Shown here: in pieces, positions 11,805 to 21,735 of the stretch
How positions within the stretch are numbered: position 1 is the stretch's first letter
Layout of the letters: each line of letters begins with the position of its first letter
Assembly (NCBI GenBank): GCA_947095585.1
Contig: OX352763.1
Coordinates: 13,193,462-13,257,461 of the forward strand
DNA: 64,000 bases
Origin: Nephrocerus scutellatus
Taxonomy: Eukaryota > Arthropoda > Insecta > Diptera > Pipunculidae
Direction of reading: 5' to 3'
Notes under the pieces: generated by a model
What the model saw: the letters and a program-made list of their open reading frames with translations, nothing else
The model's database searches: none
Told to the model about the DNA's origin: nothing
Made by a program: the position numbers and the translations under genes

Positions 11805-13179
11805 AGAGCCTGGAAGAAGAATTTCGTCCGTGAACTAGAACAGTACAGTCGCACCAGCCGCACCATGCGCACCAAAGAGTCCGCGGTATGACGCAACATA
11901 CACCGCGTTGCACATATTGCAAAGAAAATGAGGGTAATCTGATCGCCGATCTCAAAGGCATTTTAGAGCGATTGGAAGAGCAATTTCATGAGTCGCTAAA
12001 TGGCCAGCTAACTGAGAAATTGGAGGCTCCACCAATCACCGAAGAACAAATTATGCTGCCGAAACCAAGCATAGATGAAGTTAGCAGAGTGATAAATCGG
12101 CTCAAAAATAATAAGGCCCCGGGATCACATGGGATCCCAGCGGAACTGATTAAAATTGGAGGCCCCACAATACACCAAGCAAGTCATGAATTCGTGGTAT
12201 AACATTGTTGAGTAGCGCGATAAGATTTTCTCCTCTATCCTTCAAGACAGACAGAGTGGCTTCATCTCAGGCAAATCAACAACTGATCAGATTTACACCC
12301 TAAGGCAGGTAATGGAAAAATGTCTAGAGATTCAAAACTCACTACACCATCTTTTATCGACTTTAAAGCCGCCTATAATAGCATAGCCAGAGAAGAAATT
12401 TATTAAGCCATGAGAGAATTCGGTATCCCAAATAAACTGACACGACTATGTATGTTGATCATGACCAATGTTATAAGCCAAGTTAAAATATCCGGATCAC
12501 TATCAAGCCCATTGAACAACTCTAAAGGGCTCCGACAAGGGGATGGACTGGCCTGCGTCCTCTTCAACCTGGCCTTGGAGAAAGTAATTGTGACTCTGAC
12601 GTAAAGGCGAGAGGAACAATCCTCTAAAAGTCCATTCAGATACTGACTTACGCAGACAATATTGACATCGTTGGTAGAAATCCATGAGCTGTATAGGAAA
12701 CTTTTATCCAGATCGACCAGGCGGCATGAAATTTGGGGCTGCACATAAATGAGGGCAAAACAAAGTACATGGTGGCCACGTCTGCGAGTAGAAGATCCAA
12801 CATTGGTCCCTCAATTCAAATAATGGAGCGCGAATTTAAAGTAGTGCAATCCTTTAACTATCTCGGGTTAACTGTAGCAGCCGATTACAACATGCAACCA
12901 GAAGTACGCGCACGGTTGCTTAAAGCTAACAAAGCTTACTATAGTCTGTCAAGACTCTTCAAATCTTGGAACTTAACCATAACATCCAAGCTGTTGTTAT
13001 TTAAGGCAATGGTCATACCAGTACTTACATATGGATCCGAGACTTGGGTGCTTAGCAAAAAGCATTCTGACCTCTTAGACGCGTTCGAGAGAAAAGTCTT
13101 ACGAAGAATTGTTGGCCCTGTATGTGAGGAAGGACAATTCCGGAGACTCTATAATGATGAGTTATACGAGCGTTACCGC
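11805..13179 (+). mobile_element. RTE-type LINE, reverse transcriptase relic
   Basis: The plus strand encodes, in order: a linker (NLIADLKGILERLEEQF), RT fingers (KNNKAPGSHGIPAELIK), the palm block SGFISGKSTTDQIYTLRQV, a degraded motif A (LFIDFKAAYNSIAR), GLRQGDGLACVLFNL, the catalytic box as LTYADNIDIVGRNP, and the thumb with VLTYGSETWVLSKKHSD. The second catalytic Asp of YADD is replaced by Asn (12649-12660). There are several stops and frameshifts and an internal deletion near 12190. The endonuclease is missing on the left, and on the right the element stops mid-gene at a mariner fragment. The copy is dead. Motifs fit the RTE clade (F52C9.6/BovB-like). Confidence 0.85.
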
Positions 13180-13528
13180 ACACATCACATCAAACAAGCG
13201 CGTATTTGACCACTCAAACGATCGAATTGATGGGTCATCCGCCTTACAGCCCCGACTTGGCACCCTATGACTACTTCCTGTTCCAAACAATCAAAGACAA
13301 GATGCGTGGACAACGATTATTATCGCCTGAAGAAGCGGTTGAAGCTATCATCTTCGCACTGGAAAAAGTGTTTCGATAAATGGTTTCAGCGTATGCAAAA
13401 GTGTATAGTTCTTAAAAGCGAATATTTTGAAAATCAATAAAGCAATTTTTGATGAATAGTTTTAATTTAATTTAATTTAGAGCAACATATGATAATGACG
13501 TTGGAAAATGTCCGTTGTTCTCCCTGTA
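13179..13528 (+). mobile_element. Mariner transposase C-terminal fragment with 3' end
   Basis: The translation reads LTTQTIELMGHPPYSPDLAP followed by YDYFLFQTIKDKMRGQR. This is the D34D region of mariner transposases, where SPDLAPxDY carries the third catalytic Asp. The tail KVFR is followed by a stop, and after it MVSAYAKVYSS resembles WFxRMQKCI, so the end is frameshifted. The element ends TCTCCCTG at 13526 with TA next, consistent with a mariner inverted repeat at a TA target. The N-terminal half is missing; the left junction is inside the RTE coding sequence without an obvious TA. Confidence 0.85.
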
Positions 13529-14475
13529 TATATACCTATATATACCTAAATGTATTAGTGGTTCCCTTTTGTGGGAAAAAATGCAGCCTCTATTTGTAAC
13601 TAGATTATTCAATTCGATTCAATGAATGAAATGTTGACGCAAAAATAAGTTATAATAATAATAAAAATTATTCCTTCATAAATTTCGCGCTTATACACAT
13701 AATGTTGCCGACAAGGAATCGCTGCAAATCAATTAATTAGTGTGTGCATTAAACAGATCTTATAGTCTGCTGCCGTAAAGACAACAAACTGTAACAAAAA
13801 ATTGCTTTGATGTGCTTTTGAACATCATAATGACGCGATAACCATCTGCAAGTCGCTCAAGTTGAGCACGAGCGCTTCTGCAGATGCTTCCATTGTAAAA
13901 TGTTGAAAAAGTATTCTAGTTCGACTCATTATATACATTATAAGATATATACAGTGTACAGAGTAGTTTCATATCTACGATCCGTTAGTTAATAGTTTTG
14001 CCTCTTAACAATAATTAATTCAATTAAATTTACGCTGCACGTACATGTACTTTAGTAGAAAAGAGAGTGCAGTCATCGTGTAAAAACATTAGACCTGAAC
14101 TGACTGACAACATCCAGCAGAAAATACTTAATCGCAAATAGATTATAAATGTCATTAAAGGAGCCAGAGGCTTGTGTATGGCGGCAATGCGATCAAGGAA
14201 TAATAACGACAAATACGACATAATCAGAATATATTTGATTAAAATTGCTATACAATTATATTGTGAAACATTTGCTCAAACATGACTTACATGTTGCTTC
14301 TCCAATAACTTGTGTATCGAGGAAAATAGAAGACGCTGCAACGAAGCTAATTATCATTTGACTAGCTCCGCCTGATACCATATAACTAAAATTCAATTTT
14401 ACCAACAGAAACACATTAACTAGAATTACTCAGTCGACAAAAGCTCCCGATTTTTATGAATTTATCAATGCATAA
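13529..14475. other. AT-rich unassigned sequence
   Basis: No coding or repeat structure is seen. A 63-codon minus frame (14030-14221) has no recognised features. Confidence 0.45.
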
Positions 14476-14572
14476 TATTGGCACGTGGGGAAAGGTTTAG
14501 GCCCTCCCGTGGTAGTAAGGGCAATGCCGGGATTCATGTGTGCAGGTGGCGGAGCACCCGCGAACAGCTATT
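14476..14572 (+). mobile_element. Degenerate Helitron 3' end
   Basis: The segment with CTCCCGTGGTAGTAAGG, GGATTCATGTGTGCAGGTGG and GAGCACCCGCGAACAGCTAT is the plus-strand counterpart of the minus-strand end at 63301-63390. It resembles the terminus of the Helitron at 53169-53780 (GCACCCGGGAACAGCTAG). The last base has changed, giving CTAT for CTAG. No 5' end is visible. Confidence 0.55.
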
Positions 14573-14619
14573 AAGTAATAAATAATTAACTTATACTACA
14601 TATTAGTAAATAAAAAAGC

Positions 14620-15652
14620 TAATTAACCTTCGTGGCCTTTTCGATGATAAAGTGCTTCACTGGATTAAAAGCAATCTTTTGGACACTCAATTCAAGTTGT
14701 ATTGGACGGTTTCAAGTCTAATGTACATTACTTCCCCATGGCTCTGTTTTGTCCCCGACACTCTTTCTCAATTTTATAAATGATCTCCTATCTGTGACTC
14801 CTAATCCAATTCATCGCTGACGAAAGCACTCTCAGCTTCTTATATAAGCTTAAGGAAAGTCCCTCATGTGGAACTCAAACAACTAACTATGTTAAGCACT
14901 TTAAATTCTGACCTAGACAGCATAATACAATGGGGAGAAACAATCGATTAGAATTTAACACTTTCAAACCCCAATGCTGTCTCCTGTCGTCTAAGCAAAT
15001 CCCAAATCCCATGCCATCCATGAATGGCACTTGCATCGAGGAAACTGAAAATCTCGCAATTCTCGGTATGTGCGTGAACAACAAGCTTCTTTGGAATGAC
15101 ACATATTTACCGTCGCCAAAAATGCTGCGAAATATTTAGGTTTTCTAGCCATGCGCAAGAAATATTCTTTGATTCATACATGCCCATATCTGGGCTGGTG
15201 CGCCTAAAACTACCTGGCATCAGCTAGATAGAATTCAAAACCGCGCGATAAAACTTATCGATGACGCAAATATAGCGAAATCAAAAGATTCGCTTAAACA
15301 CCACAGAAACGTTTCCTGCTTGTCACTGTTTTATCGTTTCTTCCACCAGCGGTGCTCAAGAGAAATAGAAACCGCAATATTCGTGGCGCTCTAATGCTCA
15401 TCAGTTTACCTTCTAGCCCATCTTCGGACGTACAGTTAAGTTCATGGATTCGTTCTTCAGACGTACAAGACGTATGTGGAATGCTTTACCCAGCTCTGTC
15501 TTCCCACATCACTATGATCCACAGGCATTCTAAACACATGCTCATAGACATCTCCTCTTTTCTCCTCCTTTTCCATAACGCCCTGTGCCAAGCATATAAC
15601 CGAGCATTATATGGGTGCGAACCCCTTTAAGCGTGCGCAAATTATAAAAAAA
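14620..15652 (+). mobile_element. Jockey-like LINE, RT-to-3' end relic
   Basis: The plus strand encodes VLHWIKSNLLDTQFKL, then LFLNFINDLLSVTPNPI and ADESTLSFL, which is the FADDSTL catalytic box with one Asp lost. Next come KPQCCLLSSKQIPNPMPS and ENLAILGMCVNNKLLWND, the block before the RT thumb. The C-terminal stretch around 15230-15480 shows LDRIQNRAIKL and HRNVSCLSLFYRFF. The 3' tail, GTGCCAAGCATATAACCGAG, recurs at 33.8 and 43.8 kb. Many stops and frameshifts make the copy inactive. The endonuclease and RT fingers are missing, as in a 5'-truncated insertion. Confidence 0.8.
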
Positions 15653-15684
15653 ATGCTTCGGAAAGATGCGATAGTATAGAAAAA

Positions 15685-16135
15685 AAATTATGGCCAAAGC
15701 CTGATGCTCTAGAGATATTTAGACAAATCTAGATGGATTTCCCCGCAAATAAGAGATCTGAGAATCATTGTAGGAATACTTAAAGGGCACTGTCTCTTTT
15801 CGGAGTACATGCTAGAAGGCAGGGTATCCTTGAATTCTAAAATGTCTGTAGAAGCTCTAGAATGAGATGTTGAGGAGGAAGAGACTGTAGCCAACTGTAC
15901 TCATGCCTGGTTTATGCAAAAGGCAAAACATTTGGGCTACTACACAGTGAACATCCTATTGGATATGGAATACTGTTAAGTCCGAGACATTCTAAGATTT
16001 ATAAACAGCTTAGCTTGGGTTAAGTGAGTGGAAAAAAGTAAAGATTCCGTGGTACCGCAGTTGACCGTGTCCGGTCTAATTTAAGTGAAGCAGCCACCGA
16101 AACTTATCCTAACCCATCCCTGTCTACCCGGTCTA
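15685..16135 (+). mobile_element. RNase H-bearing LINE, C-terminal relic and 3' end
   Basis: The translation gives IVGILKGHCLFSEYM, matching the LxGxLTGHC block that follows RNase H in I/LOA/R1-type LINE proteins. EEEETVANCTH is the Cys-knuckle region with its first Cys residues lost. YTVNILLDMEY and RDILRFINSLAWVK then match the C-terminal end. It directly follows the jockey-like tail, so two LINE 3' ends lie in tandem. RT and RNase H are absent. Confidence 0.7.
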
Positions 16136-16737
16136 TTTAATGTACGCTACGACAGTATACACATGCATTATTCCATCTCCATTAAGCGATGAAGCATGCC
16201 GGATTCTTTTGTCGGTTAAACTTCTAGCAACATGGTATATAAGGGGTAAATGTGTCTCAGATCCCACCATTATATCTAGAAAATCTGTAATGGTTCCACA
16301 ACATCAGGCAAAGTTCAAATAGATATAACACTTTACTTTTTACAGTTTTTGACTCATCAGGAATTATATATTTTGCTTTGGAAAAAGGCTGCCGTAATTA
16401 ACGACCCCGACATTGACATTTCTTAACTATTTCCAACAGGATGGATGTAAACGAATACTCAACGATGAAGACAAATAAAATATAATCCTGTTTATCTAGT
16501 GATGTTTATCAGTATGAAATTATGATGAAAATATGGATCATTCTTGAGGACTCAGTGAAAATTGGACAGAGCTATGAGATGATGGCTTTCTTACTGAATT
16601 CATTTATAACGAATAGACTTTGTGTACCATTTGTTTGGATTCATTGACAAACTCTTTCAACAGAGTAAAAGTTAGGTTCGAAGGTTAAGATTTTTGTTTA
16701 AAATTTAAAGGCGCCTCCACAACTTAACAGGACACCT
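16136..16737. other. Unassigned sequence
   Basis: A 60-codon frame at 16140-16322 has no recognised features. No repeat is seen. Confidence 0.4.
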
Positions 16738-17444
16738 TTGGGACTATTCTTTTTCTTTTCGCATTGTGTTTACCCGAGCGGTTCAATGAACATAAAAAAT
16801 CGTTATATCTTTCGTACTCTCGTGAGATTTCGAGTGGTATATTTTGGCAGCTTGATTATCGGCGAAGATCACGAAAACACAACAGTTGCCATTTCTTCGA
16901 TCATTAGTTGCCGACTAAGGATTTGTCTGCGTGTTCGTACACTGCAATTCGTTAAGACCGGCAAGAGAATAATGATTTGTTCACTCTCCTTGGGGCTATT
17001 GGCTATTGATGCCATTTTTGTCATTTTCATGACGAACGGAAACTTGCATAATCATCAGACATTGCTTGTGTGCATTTTTCCATTGAAATGCATTTTCATT
17101 ACCCCAATGGGACGATTGAAAAATAACCTTCCGAATAATGCACAGAAGAAATATAAGTGCCGCATACTGATGATCAGTTATACGGTCATGGCGTATGGAA
17201 AAGACCTTGCCTTTGATGTGCATGCGCAAGTCAGTAGCGACCGACCTCTTGTCCACACATGACATTGCGACCCTTTGGCGAGCGCTGCTACTTTGTCGAG
17301 CTGTGCAATTTGCACAGAGAACTCTGGTTTAACAATCCTCATGAATTCTCATCTAAGCAAATAAATGCATACGTGATGAGCTTTTCTCCATGTCGGAGCG
17401 TCTGTTTGAAGAACCAACGAACGATCGCGTTCAATTCTGCCTAA
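16738..17444 (+). other. Unassigned block with a 174-codon open frame
   Basis: The longest open frame in the window (16738-17262) is followed by a 61-codon frame in another phase (17259-17444) that overlaps it by a few bases. The first translation has hydrophobic stretches near residues 80-102, RxR-rich segments, and no motif I recognise. The strand opposite is also open over 16996-17265. A frameshifted pseudogene of an unidentified membrane protein, an unrecognised transposon fragment, or chance are all possible. There is no support strong enough to call a gene. Confidence 0.25.
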
Positions 17445-17884
17445 GGAATGTGAGATGTGCATAAATCAATTTACCATTTCGTTGCGGTAGATTTTCATCT
17501 TTTTTTTTGTTATTGTATTTTGATTATTGCACGGCAATAGGGAGAGAAAGAGAAAGGCAATATAACCATTCCTCGAGCGTAGAAATAATTTTACAAAGTT
17601 TTAGAATCTTAAGTAATTGCAAGCACGGAAATTTGTATACTACTGCAACGAATAAAGTCACAGGTATTCGGTTTGGGAATTTGGATTTGGAATTATGAGA
17701 TTCAGCCTGTGTGAGAAATATTTATGAATTTTCTGCCCTAGGTTCAACTGTAATTTGTATAATTTGTACGATTAGAGATCTTTGACAATGCTTATAACGT
17801 TACTTATGCTAGTAATCAATTTAGCAAATAAATCATTATCCTGTGTCCTCTTGTGAATTTAAAGTCAATGTTCATCATCCTCAA
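17445..17884. other. AT-rich unassigned sequence
   Basis: No feature is supported apart from a T-rich run near 17500. Confidence 0.45.
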
Positions 17885-19854
17885 ATTCAAATTCGGGCTC
17901 CACTGTTTTAATTGCGGGACCAATATTGTATCTTCTGCTCGCAGACGTGGCCACCATTTATGTCCAGTCCCAGATTTCGTTCCGCCCGATCGATCTGAAT
18001 AAAAGCTTCCTGTACAGCTCTTGGGTTTCTACCAACGATGTCAATATCGTGTGCCAGTACATGAATTGAATTATAGAGGATTGTTCCTCTCGCCGTGACG
18101 TCAGAGTCTCGGATCACTTTCTTGATAGTGATCCGGATATTTTTACTTGGCTTATAACATTGGTCAGGGTCAACCTAAAAAGTCGTGTCAATTTATTTGG
18201 GATGCCGAATTCTCTCATGACTTTATAAAGTTCTACTCTGGCTGCATTTTGTGATATGTGTATGGGGCACATGATAACTCTTCGCCAGTCTTCTGACATC
18301 GCTTCTTCCTCCCATACTATTATTTCATGAATTGTTTGGTGTAATGTGGGGTATCCTATTTTTATCAGTTCCGCTGGGACCCGTTTGATCACGGGGCCTT
18401 ATTATTTTTGATCCGATTTATCGCTCTGCTAACTTCGTCTATGTTTGGTGGCGGCACCATTGTATGGTCTTCGGTCATTGGTGCAGACTCCAATTCCTCA
18501 GTTAGCTGGCCATTAAGCAACTCATGAAAGTGCTCTTCCAATCGCTCTAAAATCTCTAAGAGATCGGATATCAGTTTCAGGAACGCAGTTTGTATTGCGT
18601 CATACCGCGGACAATTTGGTAGAACTTCCGCGCCTGGTGCGGTCCTTGCTCTCTGCACTGTTCTACTTCACGGACGAGATTCTTCTCCCAGGCTGCTTTC
18701 TTTCGCCGGTGAACTGTTTTTTCATATCTTCTGAGCTCTTTGTATTCATCTTGCCGTGCCCGCGTTCTATGAGATTATTGCATTACTCGGTACGCGCCAT
18801 TCTTACGTTAAGTCGCTAGCTTACATTCGTCACCGCACCAGTTGTTCCGATCTCTACAACTACTGCCTAATAAGCAATCAGCAGTTCTAATGACAGTATT
18901 CTTAAGGCGTGTCCATTTCTCTTCTACGCCCGACATCTCAGACCCAGGAGTTACTCTCCCTGCATTTAGGGCGAGTCCTATCGCTTGGCCGTAGTTGTTT
19001 CTGGTCTCTTCGTTGCGAATGGCAGCCGTGTTGACTCGAATCTTATTCACGGATACAGTCTTTCGAGATGCAATCCACGCTCGGTGCACCATACCAACAA
19101 GAAAGTGGTACTAGTCGACGTTGGCACATCGGTCCGTTCGTACCGTCGTCAGGTTTGGGTTGTAGCGGCAATCTATCAACACGTGGTCTATCTGGTTCCG
19201 AGTGGCTCCATCAGGAGATCCCCAGGTGGCTTTGTGGATATTTTTACACGCAAACCTTGTACCCGCACCGACCAAATTATTGCTTGTTGCCATCTCTATG
19301 ACTCTTTGTCCATTGTTATTAGTGTTCTCGTGCTATGGGTGCCAATGTACTGCTGGAATACTGGCTCTCTACCTATTCTTACAATCACATCCCCCAGAAT
19401 GAGTTCCCGTTCGACTGATTCAAAGAATTTTTCTTTTCCATCATCATCTGTAGGTGCGTAAACACTAATGAGGCTTATGTTTTTAAATCGGCCCGGGGAA
19501 GACACCATTCCCCATCTTCCGCATCTCCTGGATTGCTGTTATGTCAGCCTTATATTTAGACAGGGAATCGGCCAGCTGTTGTGCAGCTCGAGCTCTACAC
19601 AGTGAGCGAAAGTTCCATGAGAAAGTTATTAAATCGTTTGGTCGTTTTCGTTGCCGTGGTCGCCGTCGTTCATCAGTGCATCCGAGGCTGATTGTGGGTT
19701 CCGTAATAATAATTTTTTACGGGCGACGTTATTGGCCTCACGCCTCACCGTTGGCCACTACGTGAAGGTTTGTTCGTACTTCGACCATTTACGGCCACTT
19801 GCAATACTGATACATTTTGTGTTATTCACCCTATTCTTCTAATGGCTGACCGCC
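17885..19854 (-). mobile_element. RTE-type LINE with 5' end, endonuclease and part of RT
   Basis: On the minus strand the element begins at 19854 with GGCGGTCAGCCATTAG, the same 5' end as copies at 33354 and 63529. After a leader of about 250 bp come KYKADITAIQEMR and ISVYAPTDDDGKEKF (endonuclease), ATRNQIDHVLIDCR, and the catalytic SDH block changed to stop-Tyr-His near 19114. NRIKNNKAP and the RT fingers follow, then PAELIKIGYPTLHQTIHE. The palm is partly deleted, so DWRRVIMCPIHIS joins directly to ARVELYKVMREFGIPNK. It ends just past the catalytic region (HDIDIVGRNP, YADD lost). The thumb and 3' end are missing. Non-functional. Confidence 0.88.
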
Positions 19855-21439
19855 AAAAAAACATACTATAGAAAAATATATCAAAATAAGATAGAACAAC
19901 ATCCCAACACATTAACTCCGGAAATATTATGGAGGCATAGATATCGGCGCCTTAAAAGAAAATATTCTTTAGATCAAGCTAACTTATTAATATAAAAAAA
20001 ATTACCAAATAGTGTATAATAATATAAAAAGCCAACGAAGTTTAAGTTTTATGAAATTATTTAATAAATTAGCTTGTAAGATTTGAAAACGTCTTGTCGT
20101 CTTCGTCTCTGTTTTTGTTTTTACCTCATTTCAGTGGAAGCACTTTAGGTAAAGGAAAGTAAAATACATTTACTTAGCGCACACCATTAATTTGGGCCTC
20201 GTTTTTTTTTATATAAATATGGACTCTGATTGTACGAATATCTTAACATAAAATCCTTATCTCTTACAACGATATTTTTCATATAGCCCATACCATACCG
20301 TACCGTTGCAGATCATTGACATCGCTTAAAAACAAACAAAGTAATTTTATTGTTTTGAAAGCATAAATCATCGGATCTCAGGTGAGACTTGTATAAGCGC
20401 AGCTTTCACACCATTGTTATTGTTGAACAACATGGCTTTTTGCTTCTTTTTCTTTATAGCAAAATACTTAGTCATAGTATTTTTGCGGAAGAAAGAACAA
20501 CAACAGCACCATCTACGTAATGAGAATCTTCGCAGGGGGGACGCTAAAGAATTTTCTTCACTTAATTACTTTCAACTATAGGCCATTAAGAATTTAAAAG
20601 CACTGAGCCGGAGTTAGACTCGTCGAATTGAGCTTCTCTGGAAGAGATTAGCAAACTAAACAAAAACAAAGAATAATTAAGAAAATCGCTTGCTACTCGT
20701 ATTAAGATGGTTGCGTTGTCTCACAACACGGAGAACGCGTGTTTAATCGAAACCGCCAAAATCCAACGAAGCGTTTATAGTTTTATAGTTAAGTTGTCGG
20801 TGGTTACATAAAACTTGAAAAGTTTTTGGAGAAAATTGCATTCATTCGATAGATATAAAGTTTTTTTTAATGACTTCTGCACAGTTGCACAATTGCTAAG
20901 CATTCATTATTCAGTTGAGACTTTTGAACAATTTCCCTTAACAACTGATGTGGTTTATAATTAAATTCTGAGCATCGCTGTAATAAAATTACATGCATAG
21001 TATCATAAAATAAATTGACAGGGTCATGACCCTAGGCATTTGCTTTAAACATAGACCTTAAGTTAACCGACTTCTACCTATCTGAAATAGACCTCAAGTT
21101 AACCCATTTCTACTGTCTTTCTTACTAAAACCTACAGAAAGCTGAGGCGCAACTCCTAGTGATAGAAATCTTTTCAAAATTTAATGTTTGTTAATAATCT
21201 GGGCTTTTAACGAAATAGATCATGGCGTCGTTTGTTATAAAATCAAACACATTAATAGACGTTTTATTACCATTTCAAGAGGTGGTGAAATTACCACCAA
21301 CTGACTACTTCTGGCTGTGATTTTGTTTGACTGAAGTTTGAGTTATATAAACAGCACCAAGCACATTAATCGTAATTAAATTCAGTGTTGGTAGGTTGTA
21401 CATGAATTTTTTAACTGAACTTTAACGACGATTTATTTT
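19855..21439. other. AT-rich unassigned sequence
   Basis: Only minor structure is visible. Two adjacent similar units of about 50 bp at 21050-21115 share ATAGACCTTAAGTTAACC or a close variant followed by TTCTAC. No coding features are seen. Confidence 0.4.
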
Positions 21440-21735
21440 ACATGTATGTGTAGAGGGAGTGTATAGGTGGTTTTTCAATTGGGACGCCGCTTTTTCCAAT
21501 ATGGGTTTGTCGGCTGTGCGTTAAGTTAGCTGTGATTTGGCGTTTCAACTCAACCATACTTTCCATTTAATCTTGGAAAATGACAAGCTTCAAAAACGTT
21601 TGCAAACTATCCATATTTTTAAGAAAAGTTCGCGATCGGTTTGGGCAACTTTACGTATGCCACTCGTAATCAGTCTCAGCAATGACGCTCATTTCTCTAT
21701 GAACATCATCATATTTCGCTCTACAACCGTGGTCC
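21440..21735 (+). mobile_element. Tc1/mariner-superfamily transposase relic, central part
   Basis: The plus-strand translation has VISLSNDAHFSMN, resembling the IIFSDEAHFxLNG block that holds the first catalytic Asp in Tc1/mariner-superfamily transposases; here FSDEAHF has become LSNDAHF. Upstream, QKRLQTIHIFKKSS is consistent with the preceding linker. The fragment ends abruptly at 21736 where a minus-strand RTE copy begins. The other two catalytic acidic residues are missing. The identification rests on one short motif. Confidence 0.5.

Noticed and set aside
18985..19461. 158-codon plus-strand frame
   Set aside because: It is antisense to the RTE endonuclease region, whose minus-strand translation matches conserved motifs.
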